Origin: VXNJ01 sp965249595
GTDB taxonomy: Bacteria; Chloroflexota; UBA11872; VXNJ01
Length of the DNA: 64,000 nt
NCBI GenBank assembly: GCA_965249595.1
Contig: OZ252242.1
Span: 248,001 to 312,000 of the forward strand
Direction of reading: 5' to 3'
Position numbers and translations under genes: made by a program. The notes under the pieces are model-generated. The model was not told the origin of the DNA and searched no databases. It saw only the letters and a program-made list of their open reading frames with translations. Shown here one piece after another: positions 54,729 to 63,082 of the stretch; position 1 is the stretch's first letter; each line of letters starts with the position of its first letter.

Positions 54729-57158
54729 CTAATAAAAATCGACCGGATCGACATCCACCAGCCATCCGCGGTGGGCGATGTCGAATGCCGGATTTAGCTG
54801 CCCCGACCCGGCCAACACAATGATATGCCAGCGATGAATCCCGCGCTGTCGCCACACTTGGCACTGGGCCGGTCCCCAGATTTGCAGATCGCCGGCTGGG
54901 TCGGTTCCCGATTCAGCCAGCCGTGTTTGCAACTGCGAGAGCAATTTTTCGGCCTCCCGTTGCGCATCGCGTTCAGATCGGCTGCGCAGCACAAATCTGG
55001 TCAGTTCCCTAAACGGCGGCATTCGATAGCGGCGGCGCAGGTCGATTTCGGCCCGGAAGAACCTAAGATAACTACCGGTGCGCACCGCTTCGATCACGTA
55101 GTGGCCAGGATCGGATGTCTGGAGCAGCATCGACCCTTCGATGTTGTCCTCCAAGCCGGCATCGCGTAGGCGCGAGAGGGTTTGATACACCCGCTCGGGC
55201 GCCTGGTAGTCCGGAAAGGCGAGGCCGAAATCGGCCTGGACGACACCGATGAGATCGCTGCGCAGATGTTCGGCAAAGCCGAGCATCCGGGTCGTGCCCA
55301 CCAGGATGTTGATCACCCCTTTTGAATAGCGCTCGGCGGTGCTCTGGCATCTCTCAAGCTGAAAGTCGGAATCGATCCGGTCAATGCGCGCCCGCGGCAG
55401 CAATTGCCGTAGCGCGGCCACCACCGATTGCGTGCCGTAGCCATACATGCGCAGACTTTCCGACCGGCAGTTCGGGCACTTAGCCAAAGGAGCCGAACGT
55501 TCGCCGCAGATATGGCAGACCAGCGAATCGACATCCTGGTGCCAGAAAAGGTTGGCCGAGCAGTACCGACAACTTGCTTTAAAAGAGCATTCCTGGCAGA
55601 CCACGGCGGTGGCCGAGCCGCGGGTGGCCACATGGACCAGTGCCTGCTCGCCGGCTTCAAATCCGGCCGCCAGGGACTCGAAGAGCTCCTGCGAGATCAT
55701 CCTGCCGGGACCCATCAGTTCGGCTGCTCGCATGTCGATTAAAGTGACCACGCCGGCCCCGGCAGCGGTTCCCCAACCACGCCCGACTTTCATGCGGAGC
55801 TGCCGCAGTAAGCGGGCTGAGCGCAGTAGAACGAATCGGATTGTCTCGCTCTCAACCTCGTTAAACGTTGCCGCCAGCGGGGTGGTGGTGCCCAATATGA
55901 CCGGGCAGTCGGAAAGTTCGGCCAATTGCCGGGCGGCCTGACCGCTGGCCACCGTCGGCAGCGGCGGGCCTTTGTAAAGCCGGTCCTCTTCGCGATCGAC
56001 GATCACCAAGCCCAAGTTGGCCATAGGAGCCCAAACTGCCCGCGGCGAACCTATCAATACGTCAATTTCACCCGCTCGCAGGGCCCGCCAGAGGCTGGTG
56101 CGGCGGGCCGGTGTTGTGGCCTCGGCCAACAGGGAAGTGCGACCGGCCAAGCGCCCTTTAAGCAATTTGGCCAGACGGGCCGCCTCGGCCAGGGTCGGTG
56201 CCAACAAAAGAATTTGGCGGTTCTGGGCCAGCGTGGCGTTGATAGCGCGGACATAGGCTGGCACCCGTTCAGCAAACCGGCCCTGCATCAGCAGGGTCCC
56301 AAAACCGGGGCGATCGAGGAAAGCGGTGAGAGCGTTCTGGGCGGCCAGGTCCTCCATGTCGGACTCGTCGGCCCGCCCCAGGGGCGGCAGTTCGTAACGG
56401 CGGCGCAGCGAAACCAAGCCGGAATCGGTGAGCCGCTTTAGGGGTCCTGATGTGCTGTTGGCCGCTTTAAGAAGGGCCCTGGTGGCCACCGGCTCACCGG
56501 CCGCTATTAGCTTGTGCAGAAGGCGGCGCTGGGCCGGCTTGCCGGAAAGTTCTTCCAGCCGGCCCAGGGCGACGGCCGGCGGTATCTCCAACTGGGCTAT
56601 TGCCGTGCCGGCGGCGGGTAGTTCCAGTTGGCTCCAGCGCCGGATCCATCCGTCGCGCACCATGGCGGTAATGGTTGTCTGGGCCACCCTTCGCCCCAGC
56701 TGATCGACCAATTCGGCGCCGGTGGCAATCTTTAGTTCGCCGAGCGCCTTTAGGATCCCTACCTGATGGGGGGTGAGTTGCTCCGGATCGATTGCGCGGG
56801 CGGGCGTTAGTTGGTGAATCACTCGCTTTTCGATGGCCGGAGGCAGCATCGCCGCCAGCACCGCGCCGACGGGGACTGCAAAACGATCGGCAGTCCAGGC
56901 CGCCAAGGCGCGCTGCACCGGGCCCACCTGCGGGGTGGGGTGGAGGATCGCCAGCACCGGTTTGGTATTCCTAACCGGCGAGGACGCCGTCCTCGCAATA
57001 GCCACGCCGAGCAGTTCGCGGCGCCCGAATTCAACCAGCACGATCTGGCCCGGGACAATCTGGTCAACCAGTCGGTCGCTCAATCGATAGGTATAAAGCT
57101 GGTTGCCGCGGGCCGGCGATCCCAGCACCGCGACGGTTAGGAAATTAGTCGTCGTCAC
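54729..57158 (-). CDS. priA: PriA-type primosomal protein with degenerate helicase motifs
   Basis: Replication-restart protein of 809 residues from GTG 57158. It keeps the PriA layout: N-terminal DNA-binding domain (GQIVLVEFGRRELLGVAI), the winged-helix region, and the zinc-binding block with eight cysteines (CQECSFKASCRYC and CHICGERSAPLAKCPNC). The ATPase motifs are lost: where GVTGSGKTEVY is usual the sequence has GRFAERVPAYV (about 56270-56300), the DEEH box is DREED, and the QVAGRAGR box is LSRLRDAG. ATP hydrolysis is therefore unlikely. Loss of helicase motifs is also known for actinobacterial PriA. It overlaps the gmk stop by 14 bases. Confidence 0.92.
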   Translation of the reverse strand: MTTTNFLTVAVLGSPARGNQLYTYRLSDRLVDQIVPGQIVLVEFGRRELLGVAIARTASSPVRNTKPVLAILHPTPQVGPVQRALAAWTADRFAVPVGAVLAAMLPPAIEKRVIHQLTPARAIDPEQLTPHQVGILKALGELKIATGAELVDQLGRRVAQTTITAMVRDGWIRRWSQLELPAAGTAIAQLEIPPAVALGRLEELSGKPAQRRLLHKLIAAGEPVATRALLKAANSTSGPLKRLTDSGLVSLRRRYELPPLGRADESDMEDLAAQNALTAFLDRPGFGTLLMQGRFAERVPAYVRAINATLAQNRQILLLAPTLAEAARLAKLLKGRLAGRTSLLAEATTPARRTSLWRALRAGEIDVLIGSPRAVWAPMANLGLVIVDREEDRLYKGPPLPTVASGQAARQLAELSDCPVILGTTTPLAATFNEVESETIRFVLLRSARLLRQLRMKVGRGWGTAAGAGVVTLIDMRAAELMGPGRMISQELFESLAAGFEAGEQALVHVATRGSATAVVCQECSFKASCRYCSANLFWHQDVDSLVCHICGERSAPLAKCPNCRSESLRMYGYGTQSVVAALRQLLPRARIDRIDSDFQLERCQSTAERYSKGVINILVGTTRMLGFAEHLRSDLIGVVQADFGLAFPDYQAPERVYQTLSRLRDAGLEDNIEGSMLLQTSDPGHYVIEAVRTGSYLRFFRAEIDLRRRYRMPPFRELTRFVLRSRSERDAQREAEKLLSQLQTRLAESGTDPAGDLQIWGPAQCQVWRQRGIHRWHIIVLAGSGQLNPAFDIAHRGWLVDVDPVDFY

Positions 57159-57801
57159 ACTCAGGTGCGACCCGGCCGCTGGCGCGGCGCGAGGCATCGG
57201 CACCCTCCACGATGGCCGCCAGCTGATCGACGGTGTCGTCCAGCCGGCCGCGGCGATTGATTACCTGGTACTCACAAGTTCGGGCGAATTTGGCATCGGC
57301 GGCCCAGGTTCGGCGGCGTCGCCTCAAGGATTGTTCGTTCTCGCCACGCTCGCGCAATCGCCTTAGCAATTCATCCTCATTCTCAGCGCCGACGTATATC
57401 ACGGGCGTGCCCGGCCGCTGTTGCCGCACGACGGCGGCCCCTTGCGGATCAATTCGCAAAATGACGTTGAATCCAAATTCGAGCAAGCGGTCAACTTCGG
57501 CCCGCGGCGTTCCGTAGCGAAAGCCGAAGACGCTTGCCCACTCGAGAAACGCCCCATCGGCCAACCAGCGGTCAAATTCGTCCTCGCTGAGAAAGAAATG
57601 ATCGATGCCGGCGCGCTCTCCTTGGCGCGGCGATCTGGTCACGGCGGTGGTCACCCGCCGCAGGGTCTGATCGCGCTCAAGCAGTGCGGCGATGGCTGAA
57701 TCCTTGCCCGAACCAGACGGTCCGGTCAGGACAAAAAGTTGGCCACGACCGATGCGATCGTTGGACGGCTCTAACAATTGACGCCGAATTCCCTTATACA
57801 T
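57145..57801 (-). CDS. gmk: Guanylate kinase
   Basis: Phosphorylates GMP to GDP, 218 residues. The P-loop reads LTGPSGSGKDSAIAALLE, with Asp where Gly or Ser is common; VTTAVTRSPRQGERAGIDHFFLSEDEFD and GFRYGTPRAEVD match the family's GMP-binding part. The C-terminal 20 residues overlap the priA start. rpoZ and coaBC, often next to gmk, are missing here. Confidence 0.92.
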   Translation of the reverse strand: MYKGIRRQLLEPSNDRIGRGQLFVLTGPSGSGKDSAIAALLERDQTLRRVTTAVTRSPRQGERAGIDHFFLSEDEFDRWLADGAFLEWASVFGFRYGTPRAEVDRLLEFGFNVILRIDPQGAAVVRQQRPGTPVIYVGAENEDELLRRLRERGENEQSLRRRRRTWAADAKFARTCEYQVINRRGRLDDTVDQLAAIVEGADASRRASGRVAPECDDD

Positions 57802-57843
57802 GGATGAAACGTATCGAACGATTTTGCAAGATAGCTTTCACAA

Positions 57844-58395
57844 TTGACCACTAATGGTCCCTTCATCGATATAAACCCGCTGGCCGGAGCGGCGGCCGGC
57901 GGCCATGTCGAGGTCGATTTCTCCTTGCCGGCCGGCGACGATATTCCGGAAGCGCGCACGCCGTCGGCGATTGCCGCCCGGGTTTACCCATCGGATGACG
58001 AAGTCGTAGTCGCCGGTACCATCAAGTTGATAGTTTCCGAGGAATGCCGCCTCTGCCTTGAGCCGCTGCTGCGCGAACTGGAGCTGGACCTATCCGGTCG
58101 GTTTGTCCCGGTTGGCCGAGCAGATTTGGATCCCAATGCCGCGCGCTATGACCCCGATGCCGGCGGGATAGCCGAAGACGGTCGGATCGATCTTTCGGAT
58201 CTGATCACCCAAACGGTGATCGTTGCCCTCAATCCGTTCGCCGACTGCCAGGGAACCTGCTCACGCTACGGGCAAGTAAAATCCGACTTCCCGGCCAAAG
58301 TGGACCCGGCCGATGCGATCGATCCCCGGCTGGCGCCGCTAAAGGACATGTGGGCCGAGATGATCGCTGACAGTAAACCTCCCGAGGACGTTTGA
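57844..58395 (+). CDS. YceD-family (DUF177) protein
   Basis: Protein of 183 residues of the DUF177 family, linked to 23S rRNA/large-subunit maturation and nearly always upstream of rpmF. Typical are VAGTIKLIVSEECRLCLEPLLRELELDLSGRFVP with a CxxC pair and LSDLITQTVIVALNPFADC...C; the cysteine pairs may bind metal. TTG start. It overlaps the rpmF ATG by one base. It diverges from gmk. Confidence 0.87.
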   Translation: MTTNGPFIDINPLAGAAAGGHVEVDFSLPAGDDIPEARTPSAIAARVYPSDDEVVVAGTIKLIVSEECRLCLEPLLRELELDLSGRFVPVGRADLDPNAARYDPDAGGIAEDGRIDLSDLITQTVIVALNPFADCQGTCSRYGQVKSDFPAKVDPADAIDPRLAPLKDMWAEMIADSKPPEDV

Positions 58396-58595
58396 TGGGC
58401 GCACTGCCAAAACAGAGAATCACGCGTCGTCGTCGTCGCAACAAACGATCTCACCACAGCCTGACCAAACCGCAGCTGCAGCCCTGCTCCAACTGCGGCG
58501 CATTGGCGCTCTCGCATGTGGTTTGTTCGGCCTGCGGTTATTACCGCCGCACCGACGTGATGGAGCTTGAGCAACCAAATCTCAAGTACCGCTAG
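58395..58595 (+). CDS. rpmF: 50S ribosomal protein L32
   Basis: Ribosomal protein of 66 residues with the basic N-terminus KQRITRRRRRNKRSHH and a zinc ribbon, PCSNCGALALSHVVCSACGYY, with four cysteines. ATG 58395 overlaps the stop of the DUF177 gene (TGATG). plsX and fabH, often next in this operon, are absent, and fabD follows. Confidence 0.94.
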   Translation: MGALPKQRITRRRRRNKRSHHSLTKPQLQPCSNCGALALSHVVCSACGYYRRTDVMELEQPNLKYR

Positions 58596-58641
58596 ATAGG
58601 CTGCGCCGGAAATCCCGGCGCGCTCAACTCAAAAGGGAAAT

Positions 58642-59640
58642 GTGAGCGGCTACGCGCTATTGTTTCCCGGCCAGGCCTCTCAATCAGTTGGCATGGGATC
58701 TGACATTGCCGGCCGCTGGCCAGCGGCGGCGGCGGCCTATCGATTGGCCGATGAGATCACCGGGTTGCCAATCAGTCGCCTCTGTTTTGAAGGACCGGCC
58801 GACGAACTGCTACGCACCAAAAACCTACAGCCATGCTTGCTGGCCACGTCGTTGGCCACCCTGGCGGCGGCGGCCGAAGAGGCCGCATTGCCCGACCCGG
58901 CTTCAGCCTGCATCGCCGGTGCCACCCAGCCGCCGGCGCTGATGGCCGGTCATTCGGTTGGTCAATACGCGGCCCTGGTGGCGGCGGGATCAATCCGAAT
59001 CGACGAGGCCCTAGATCTGGTGGCGGTGCGCGCAAGGGCGATGGAGCGGGCCGGAACCGAGCGCCCCGGCACCATGGCCGCTCTCATTGGTGGTGACCTA
59101 GCCGGTGCCGAAGACCTCTGCCGACTATCCCGTGGCGAAGAACCGGGCAGTTATTTGAGCGTTGCCAACATCAACGCGCCGGGTCAAACGGTCATCGCCG
59201 GCGACCACAACTCGATTTCGCGCGCCGCCAAGCAGGCCCGCGCGCTGGGCTTTCGGCGGGCGATCAAATTGCCGGTCAGCGCCGCATTCCATTCGACGGC
59301 AATGAAGCCGGCGCAATCCGTGCTGGCCGAACGAATCGCCCAGCAGCAATTCGCCAATCCCTCTATTCCGGTGATCTCAAACCTGACCGCGGCCCCATTT
59401 GCCTCGGCGCGCCAAGTGTGGGAAGAGCTGCCGCGGCAGGTTGTCGACCCCGTCCAGTGGTCGGCTTCAATGGACGCCCTGGTCGCCGAGGGCCTAACAT
59501 CGGCTTTCGAAGTCGGGCCGGGCAATGTGCTCTCGGCCATATTGCGGCGAATCGGGCCGGAAATTACCGTCAGCCCCGTAGGTGACCGGGACGGCGTTTT
59601 GGCCCTGGCCGCTCAATTGGAGCTAAATCGCAATGTCTAA
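58642..59640 (+). CDS. fabD: Malonyl-CoA:ACP transacylase
   Basis: Loads malonyl groups onto acyl carrier protein, 332 residues. N-terminal YALLFPGQASQSVGMG, the catalytic Ser in MAGHSVGQYAALVAAG, the His in SAAFHSTAMKPA, and FEVGPGNVLSAILRR are all present. GTG start with a GGGAAA ribosome site. It overlaps fabG by eight bases. Confidence 0.94.
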   Translation: MSGYALLFPGQASQSVGMGSDIAGRWPAAAAAYRLADEITGLPISRLCFEGPADELLRTKNLQPCLLATSLATLAAAAEEAALPDPASACIAGATQPPALMAGHSVGQYAALVAAGSIRIDEALDLVAVRARAMERAGTERPGTMAALIGGDLAGAEDLCRLSRGEEPGSYLSVANINAPGQTVIAGDHNSISRAAKQARALGFRRAIKLPVSAAFHSTAMKPAQSVLAERIAQQQFANPSIPVISNLTAAPFASARQVWEELPRQVVDPVQWSASMDALVAEGLTSAFEVGPGNVLSAILRRIGPEITVSPVGDRDGVLALAAQLELNRNV

Positions 59641-60385
59641 GGGACCGCTAAAAGGTCGGACCGCGCTGGTCACCGGCGCCTCCGGGGCAATCGGCTCAGC
59701 CATCGCCCTGGCTTTGGCTGAGCGCGGCGCATACGTGCTCGCCCACTACCGCAGCAATAGCGCCGCCGCCGCTGAATTGGTGGCGGAGATTTCCGCCGCT
59801 GGCGGGCGCGCCGAGGCCATTGGCGCAGACATCTCCACCGCCGATGGTGTGGCCTGGCTCTATTCGCAGATCGCCGAATTGGGCACGGCGGTCGAGATTT
59901 TGGTCAACAACGCCGGCATTACCCGCGATGCGTTGCTGGCGCGAATGAGCGAAGACGACTGGCAGGAAGTGATCTCCACCAATCTGACCGCCGCCTTCCG
60001 CCTCTGTCGGGGGGCCTTGCGGCCGATGGTGCGGGCGCGCAGCGGGCGAATCATCAACATCGCCTCGGTTGCCGGCACCACCGGCAATGCCGGTCAGACC
60101 AATTACTCGGCCGCCAAGGCCGGTCTCATTGGCTTTACCAAGGCATTGGCGCGCGAGGTTGCACCGCGGTCGATAACCGTCAACGCGGTCGCCCCGGGAT
60201 TTATCGATTCGCCCATGGCGGAGGCCATCGGCGATGACAAGATCAAGCAGGTCGTCGCCATGATTCCCCTGGGTCGAATGGGAACGGCGCGCGAAGTCGC
60301 CGCACTCGTGGCCTTCCTAGCCTCCGACGAGGCCGGCTATATTACGGGCCAGACTCATCTGGTCGACGGCGGACTGGCTATGTAA
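59633..60385 (+). CDS. fabG: 3-oxoacyl-[ACP] reductase
   Basis: NADPH-dependent short-chain dehydrogenase of fatty acid synthesis, 250 residues. Cofactor loop ALVTGASGAIGSAIA, LVNNAGITRD, and the Ser-Tyr-Lys triad in INIASVAGTTGNAGQTNYSAAKAG fit FabG well. The next gene starts four bases after the stop. acpP and fabF are not in this block. Confidence 0.93.
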   Translation: MSKGPLKGRTALVTGASGAIGSAIALALAERGAYVLAHYRSNSAAAAELVAEISAAGGRAEAIGADISTADGVAWLYSQIAELGTAVEILVNNAGITRDALLARMSEDDWQEVISTNLTAAFRLCRGALRPMVRARSGRIINIASVAGTTGNAGQTNYSAAKAGLIGFTKALAREVAPRSITVNAVAPGFIDSPMAEAIGDDKIKQVVAMIPLGRMGTAREVAALVAFLASDEAGYITGQTHLVDGGLAM

Positions 60386-60389
60386 CGCA

Positions 60390-61739
60390 ATGTTTGAAAA
60401 AATTCTTATTGCCAATCGGGGCGAAATCGCCGTCCGCATCATTCGCGCCTGCCGCGAACTTGGCGTGGCCACGGTGGCGATCTATTCAGAGGTCGACGCT
60501 GAAAGCCTGCCGGTTCGCCTGGCCGATGAGGCCGTCTGTATCGGACCGGCGGCGGCGGGCGAGAGTTATCTCAACGTTCCCAACGTCATTGCCGCCGCCC
60601 GCAACACCGGTGCCCAGGCCATCCACCCCGGTGCCGGATTTTTGGCCGAGAGTCCCATGTTCGCCGAAGTTTGCCGCGAATACGACATCGTCAATATTGG
60701 TCCCAGCCCGCAGCAGCTAGCCGCGGCGGGCAACAAATCACAGGCCATCGAATCGGCCCGCGAGGCCGACCTGCCAATCCTCGATTACTCCACCGAACCA
60801 CTGCGCGATCTGCGATCGGCCGGTGATGCCCTGGCATCAATCGGCACGCCGGCAATGCTCAAAGCCGCCGCTGGCGGGGGCGGACGCGGCATGCGACGGA
60901 TTCACAACTATTCACAGTTGATGTCCGCCTTCCCGCAGGCCCAGGCCGAGGCGCGCGCGTCCTTCGATAACGGCGATCTTTATCTCGAACGTTTAGTTGA
61001 GGGGGCTCGCCACGTCGAGATCCAAATCCTTGGTGACGGACGCAACGTCAGGCACCTGGGGGAGCGCGACTGCTCGGTCCAGCGGCGGCACCAAAAGGTG
61101 ATCGAAGAGGCTCCCTCGCCCTCGCTGTCACCGAAATTGCGGAATCGCATCGCATCGGCGGCCACCAAATTGGGACGGGCCCTCAAATACCGCAGCGCCG
61201 GCACGGTGGAGTTCCTAGTCGATCAGGAAGATAACTACTTTTTCATTGAATTAAATGCCCGTATCCAGGTTGAACACCCGGTTTCGGAGGCTCTTACCGG
61301 AATCGACATAGTCCAGTGGCAGATTCGCATCGCCGCCGGCGAAAAGATCGACTTTAAACAAGGCGATGTCAAGACGTCGGGGCATGCTATCGAATGTCGC
61401 CTAATCGCCGAGGACTCCGAAAATGATTGGGCGCCCTCGGCCGGGCGGATCAGCTCCATTGCGCTGCCCGGCGGACCCGGTGTGCGCGTTGATACGCATG
61501 TTTTTTCCGGTTACGAAGTGCCCATCCAGTACGACTCGCTGTTGGCCAAGATCATCTGCCATGGCCAAACCCGAATCGGGGCCATCGCGACGATGCGGGC
61601 AGCCCTGGCGGAAGTGGAAGTCGAAGGCATCGCCACCAACATGCCTTACCTGCGCCGAGTGTTCGACGATCCATCCTTCATCGAGGGTCGCCACACCCTT
61701 GATGCGGTACCCGGCCAACTCGCAACGGCAGCGGGCTAA
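60390..61739 (+). CDS. accC: Biotin carboxylase subunit of acetyl-CoA carboxylase
   Basis: ATP-grasp enzyme of 449 residues that carboxylates biotin. KILIANRGEIAVRIIRACREL, the ATP loop AAAGGGGRGMRRI, ERLVEGARHVEIQILGD, and the active-site FIELNARIQVEHPVSEALTGID are present, followed by VPIQYDSLLAKII. No biotin carrier domain is fused; accB, accA and accD are not in the window. It lies between fabG and nusB and probably belongs to the same transcript. Confidence 0.93.
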   Translation: MFEKILIANRGEIAVRIIRACRELGVATVAIYSEVDAESLPVRLADEAVCIGPAAAGESYLNVPNVIAAARNTGAQAIHPGAGFLAESPMFAEVCREYDIVNIGPSPQQLAAAGNKSQAIESAREADLPILDYSTEPLRDLRSAGDALASIGTPAMLKAAAGGGGRGMRRIHNYSQLMSAFPQAQAEARASFDNGDLYLERLVEGARHVEIQILGDGRNVRHLGERDCSVQRRHQKVIEEAPSPSLSPKLRNRIASAATKLGRALKYRSAGTVEFLVDQEDNYFFIELNARIQVEHPVSEALTGIDIVQWQIRIAAGEKIDFKQGDVKTSGHAIECRLIAEDSENDWAPSAGRISSIALPGGPGVRVDTHVFSGYEVPIQYDSLLAKIICHGQTRIGAIATMRAALAEVEVEGIATNMPYLRRVFDDPSFIEGRHTLDAVPGQLATAAG

Positions 61740-61752
61740 AGGGTAAGGGCCG

Positions 61753-62193
61753 TTGGCTTTGCCATATCGACACCAAAACTACGATGCTCGGCGTTGCGCC
61801 TTTCAGGCCCTCTACGCCTCGCACCTGTCCGGTGATGATCCGCTCGATGTGCTCGACGGAGTCGACGGTGGCGATCGGCTCGGTCCCCATGAATTGCATT
61901 TCGCTGAAAACCTGCTAGATCAACTTGCCGCGAACTACGACAAATTGGCCAACCTCATTGATTCGGCCACCGAATGGCAGCTGATATACGAATCGCCGGT
62001 TGAACTCTCTATCCTTGAACTGGCCGCCGCCGAACTGATGGCCGGCACGACCCCCACTGCGGTGGTGATAAACGAGGCCGTGGAATTGACCAAGCTCTAC
62101 GCCGCCCCGGCCGCCGCCGGCTACGTCAATGGCATGCTGCGCACCATTGCCGACAACACCGACAAGCTCCGCAGCGGCGAGGTAACTCCCTAG
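61753..62193 (+). CDS. nusB: Transcription antitermination factor NusB
   Basis: All-alpha RNA-binding factor of 146 residues for rRNA antitermination. Recognised by DARRCAFQALYASHLSG, YESPVELSILELAAAEL and VVINEAVELTKLYAAPAAAGYVNGML. TTG start 13 bases after accC; the stop is directly followed by the tatC start. Confidence 0.92.
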   Translation: MALPYRHQNYDARRCAFQALYASHLSGDDPLDVLDGVDGGDRLGPHELHFAENLLDQLAANYDKLANLIDSATEWQLIYESPVELSILELAAAELMAGTTPTAVVINEAVELTKLYAAPAAAGYVNGMLRTIADNTDKLRSGEVTP

Positions 62194-62985
62194 ATGGCCA
62201 CTTCCCAGCCCACTGGCCAGCCTGTCGCCGACGGCGACGCCGGAATGATGACCCTGCGCGAGCACCTGGTCGAATTTCGAACTCGGTTGAGCATTTCGGT
62301 GATCGCGGTGCTGGTGTGCTCGATGGCCTTTTGGCCGTTTAAGGACTTCGTCTTTGCGCTGTTGCAATCGCCGCTGAGTCCGGAAGTCAGCCTCCAACAG
62401 ATCGAGCCCACCGAAGCTTTCTTCTCGTTTTTCAAAGTTGCCGTGCTGGGCGGCATAGGCATCGCCTCGCCGGTGATTCTTTACCAGGTCATGGCCTACA
62501 TTTCGCCCGGCCTCTACCCGGACGAAAAGCGGCTCTTTTACGCCTCAATACCGGCCATGCTGGCGATGTTCTTCGTCGGTGTCCTCTTTTGCTGGTTCGT
62601 AATTTTGCGCTTCACACTCAATTTCCTGACCGGCTTTGCACCCAGCGACATCAACACCGAATTGAGCATCGACTCGTATGTGAGTTTTGTGGCCCGCATG
62701 CTGCTCATTGTGGGCCTCGTCTTTGAAACCCCGTTCGTGATCTACTTGCTGGCCCGTTTTCGAATCGTTAGCGCGGCCCGGTTGCGTGGATTTCGCCGCT
62801 ATGCGATCGTCGTGATCGTGATCGTGGCGGCGGTGATCACTCCCACGCCGGATCCATTCACGCAGATGTCAGTGGCGATCCCGATGTATGCCCTATACGA
62901 ATTGGGCGTCCTCTTGGCCGGGATGGCCGGACCCAAGGATCGACCGGCCGAAACAACCGGCGAGACAACCGCCAGCTCCTCCTAA
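62194..62985 (+). CDS. tatC: Sec-independent protein translocase TatC
   Basis: Six-span membrane core of the twin-arginine exporter, 263 residues. MTLREHLVEFRTRLSISV, SPVILYQVMAYISPGLYPDEKR, the conserved Glu/Phe stretch GLVFETPFVIYLLARF, and VAAVITPTPDPFTQ are typical. tatA is not adjacent. A possible client, the DUF3048 protein, lies at 42.4 kb. It converges with rluD. Confidence 0.94.
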   Translation: MATSQPTGQPVADGDAGMMTLREHLVEFRTRLSISVIAVLVCSMAFWPFKDFVFALLQSPLSPEVSLQQIEPTEAFFSFFKVAVLGGIGIASPVILYQVMAYISPGLYPDEKRLFYASIPAMLAMFFVGVLFCWFVILRFTLNFLTGFAPSDINTELSIDSYVSFVARMLLIVGLVFETPFVIYLLARFRIVSAARLRGFRRYAIVVIVIVAAVITPTPDPFTQMSVAIPMYALYELGVLLAGMAGPKDRPAETTGETTASSS

Positions 62986-63082
62986 CGGCCCCGCTTGGCC
63001 ACCTGAAGCCGGGAGTGCTCAACGGGTGGTAGATACCCTCGCAGCTAACCGCGCTCCGAACCACGTCGGTCGGCTCATTTGG

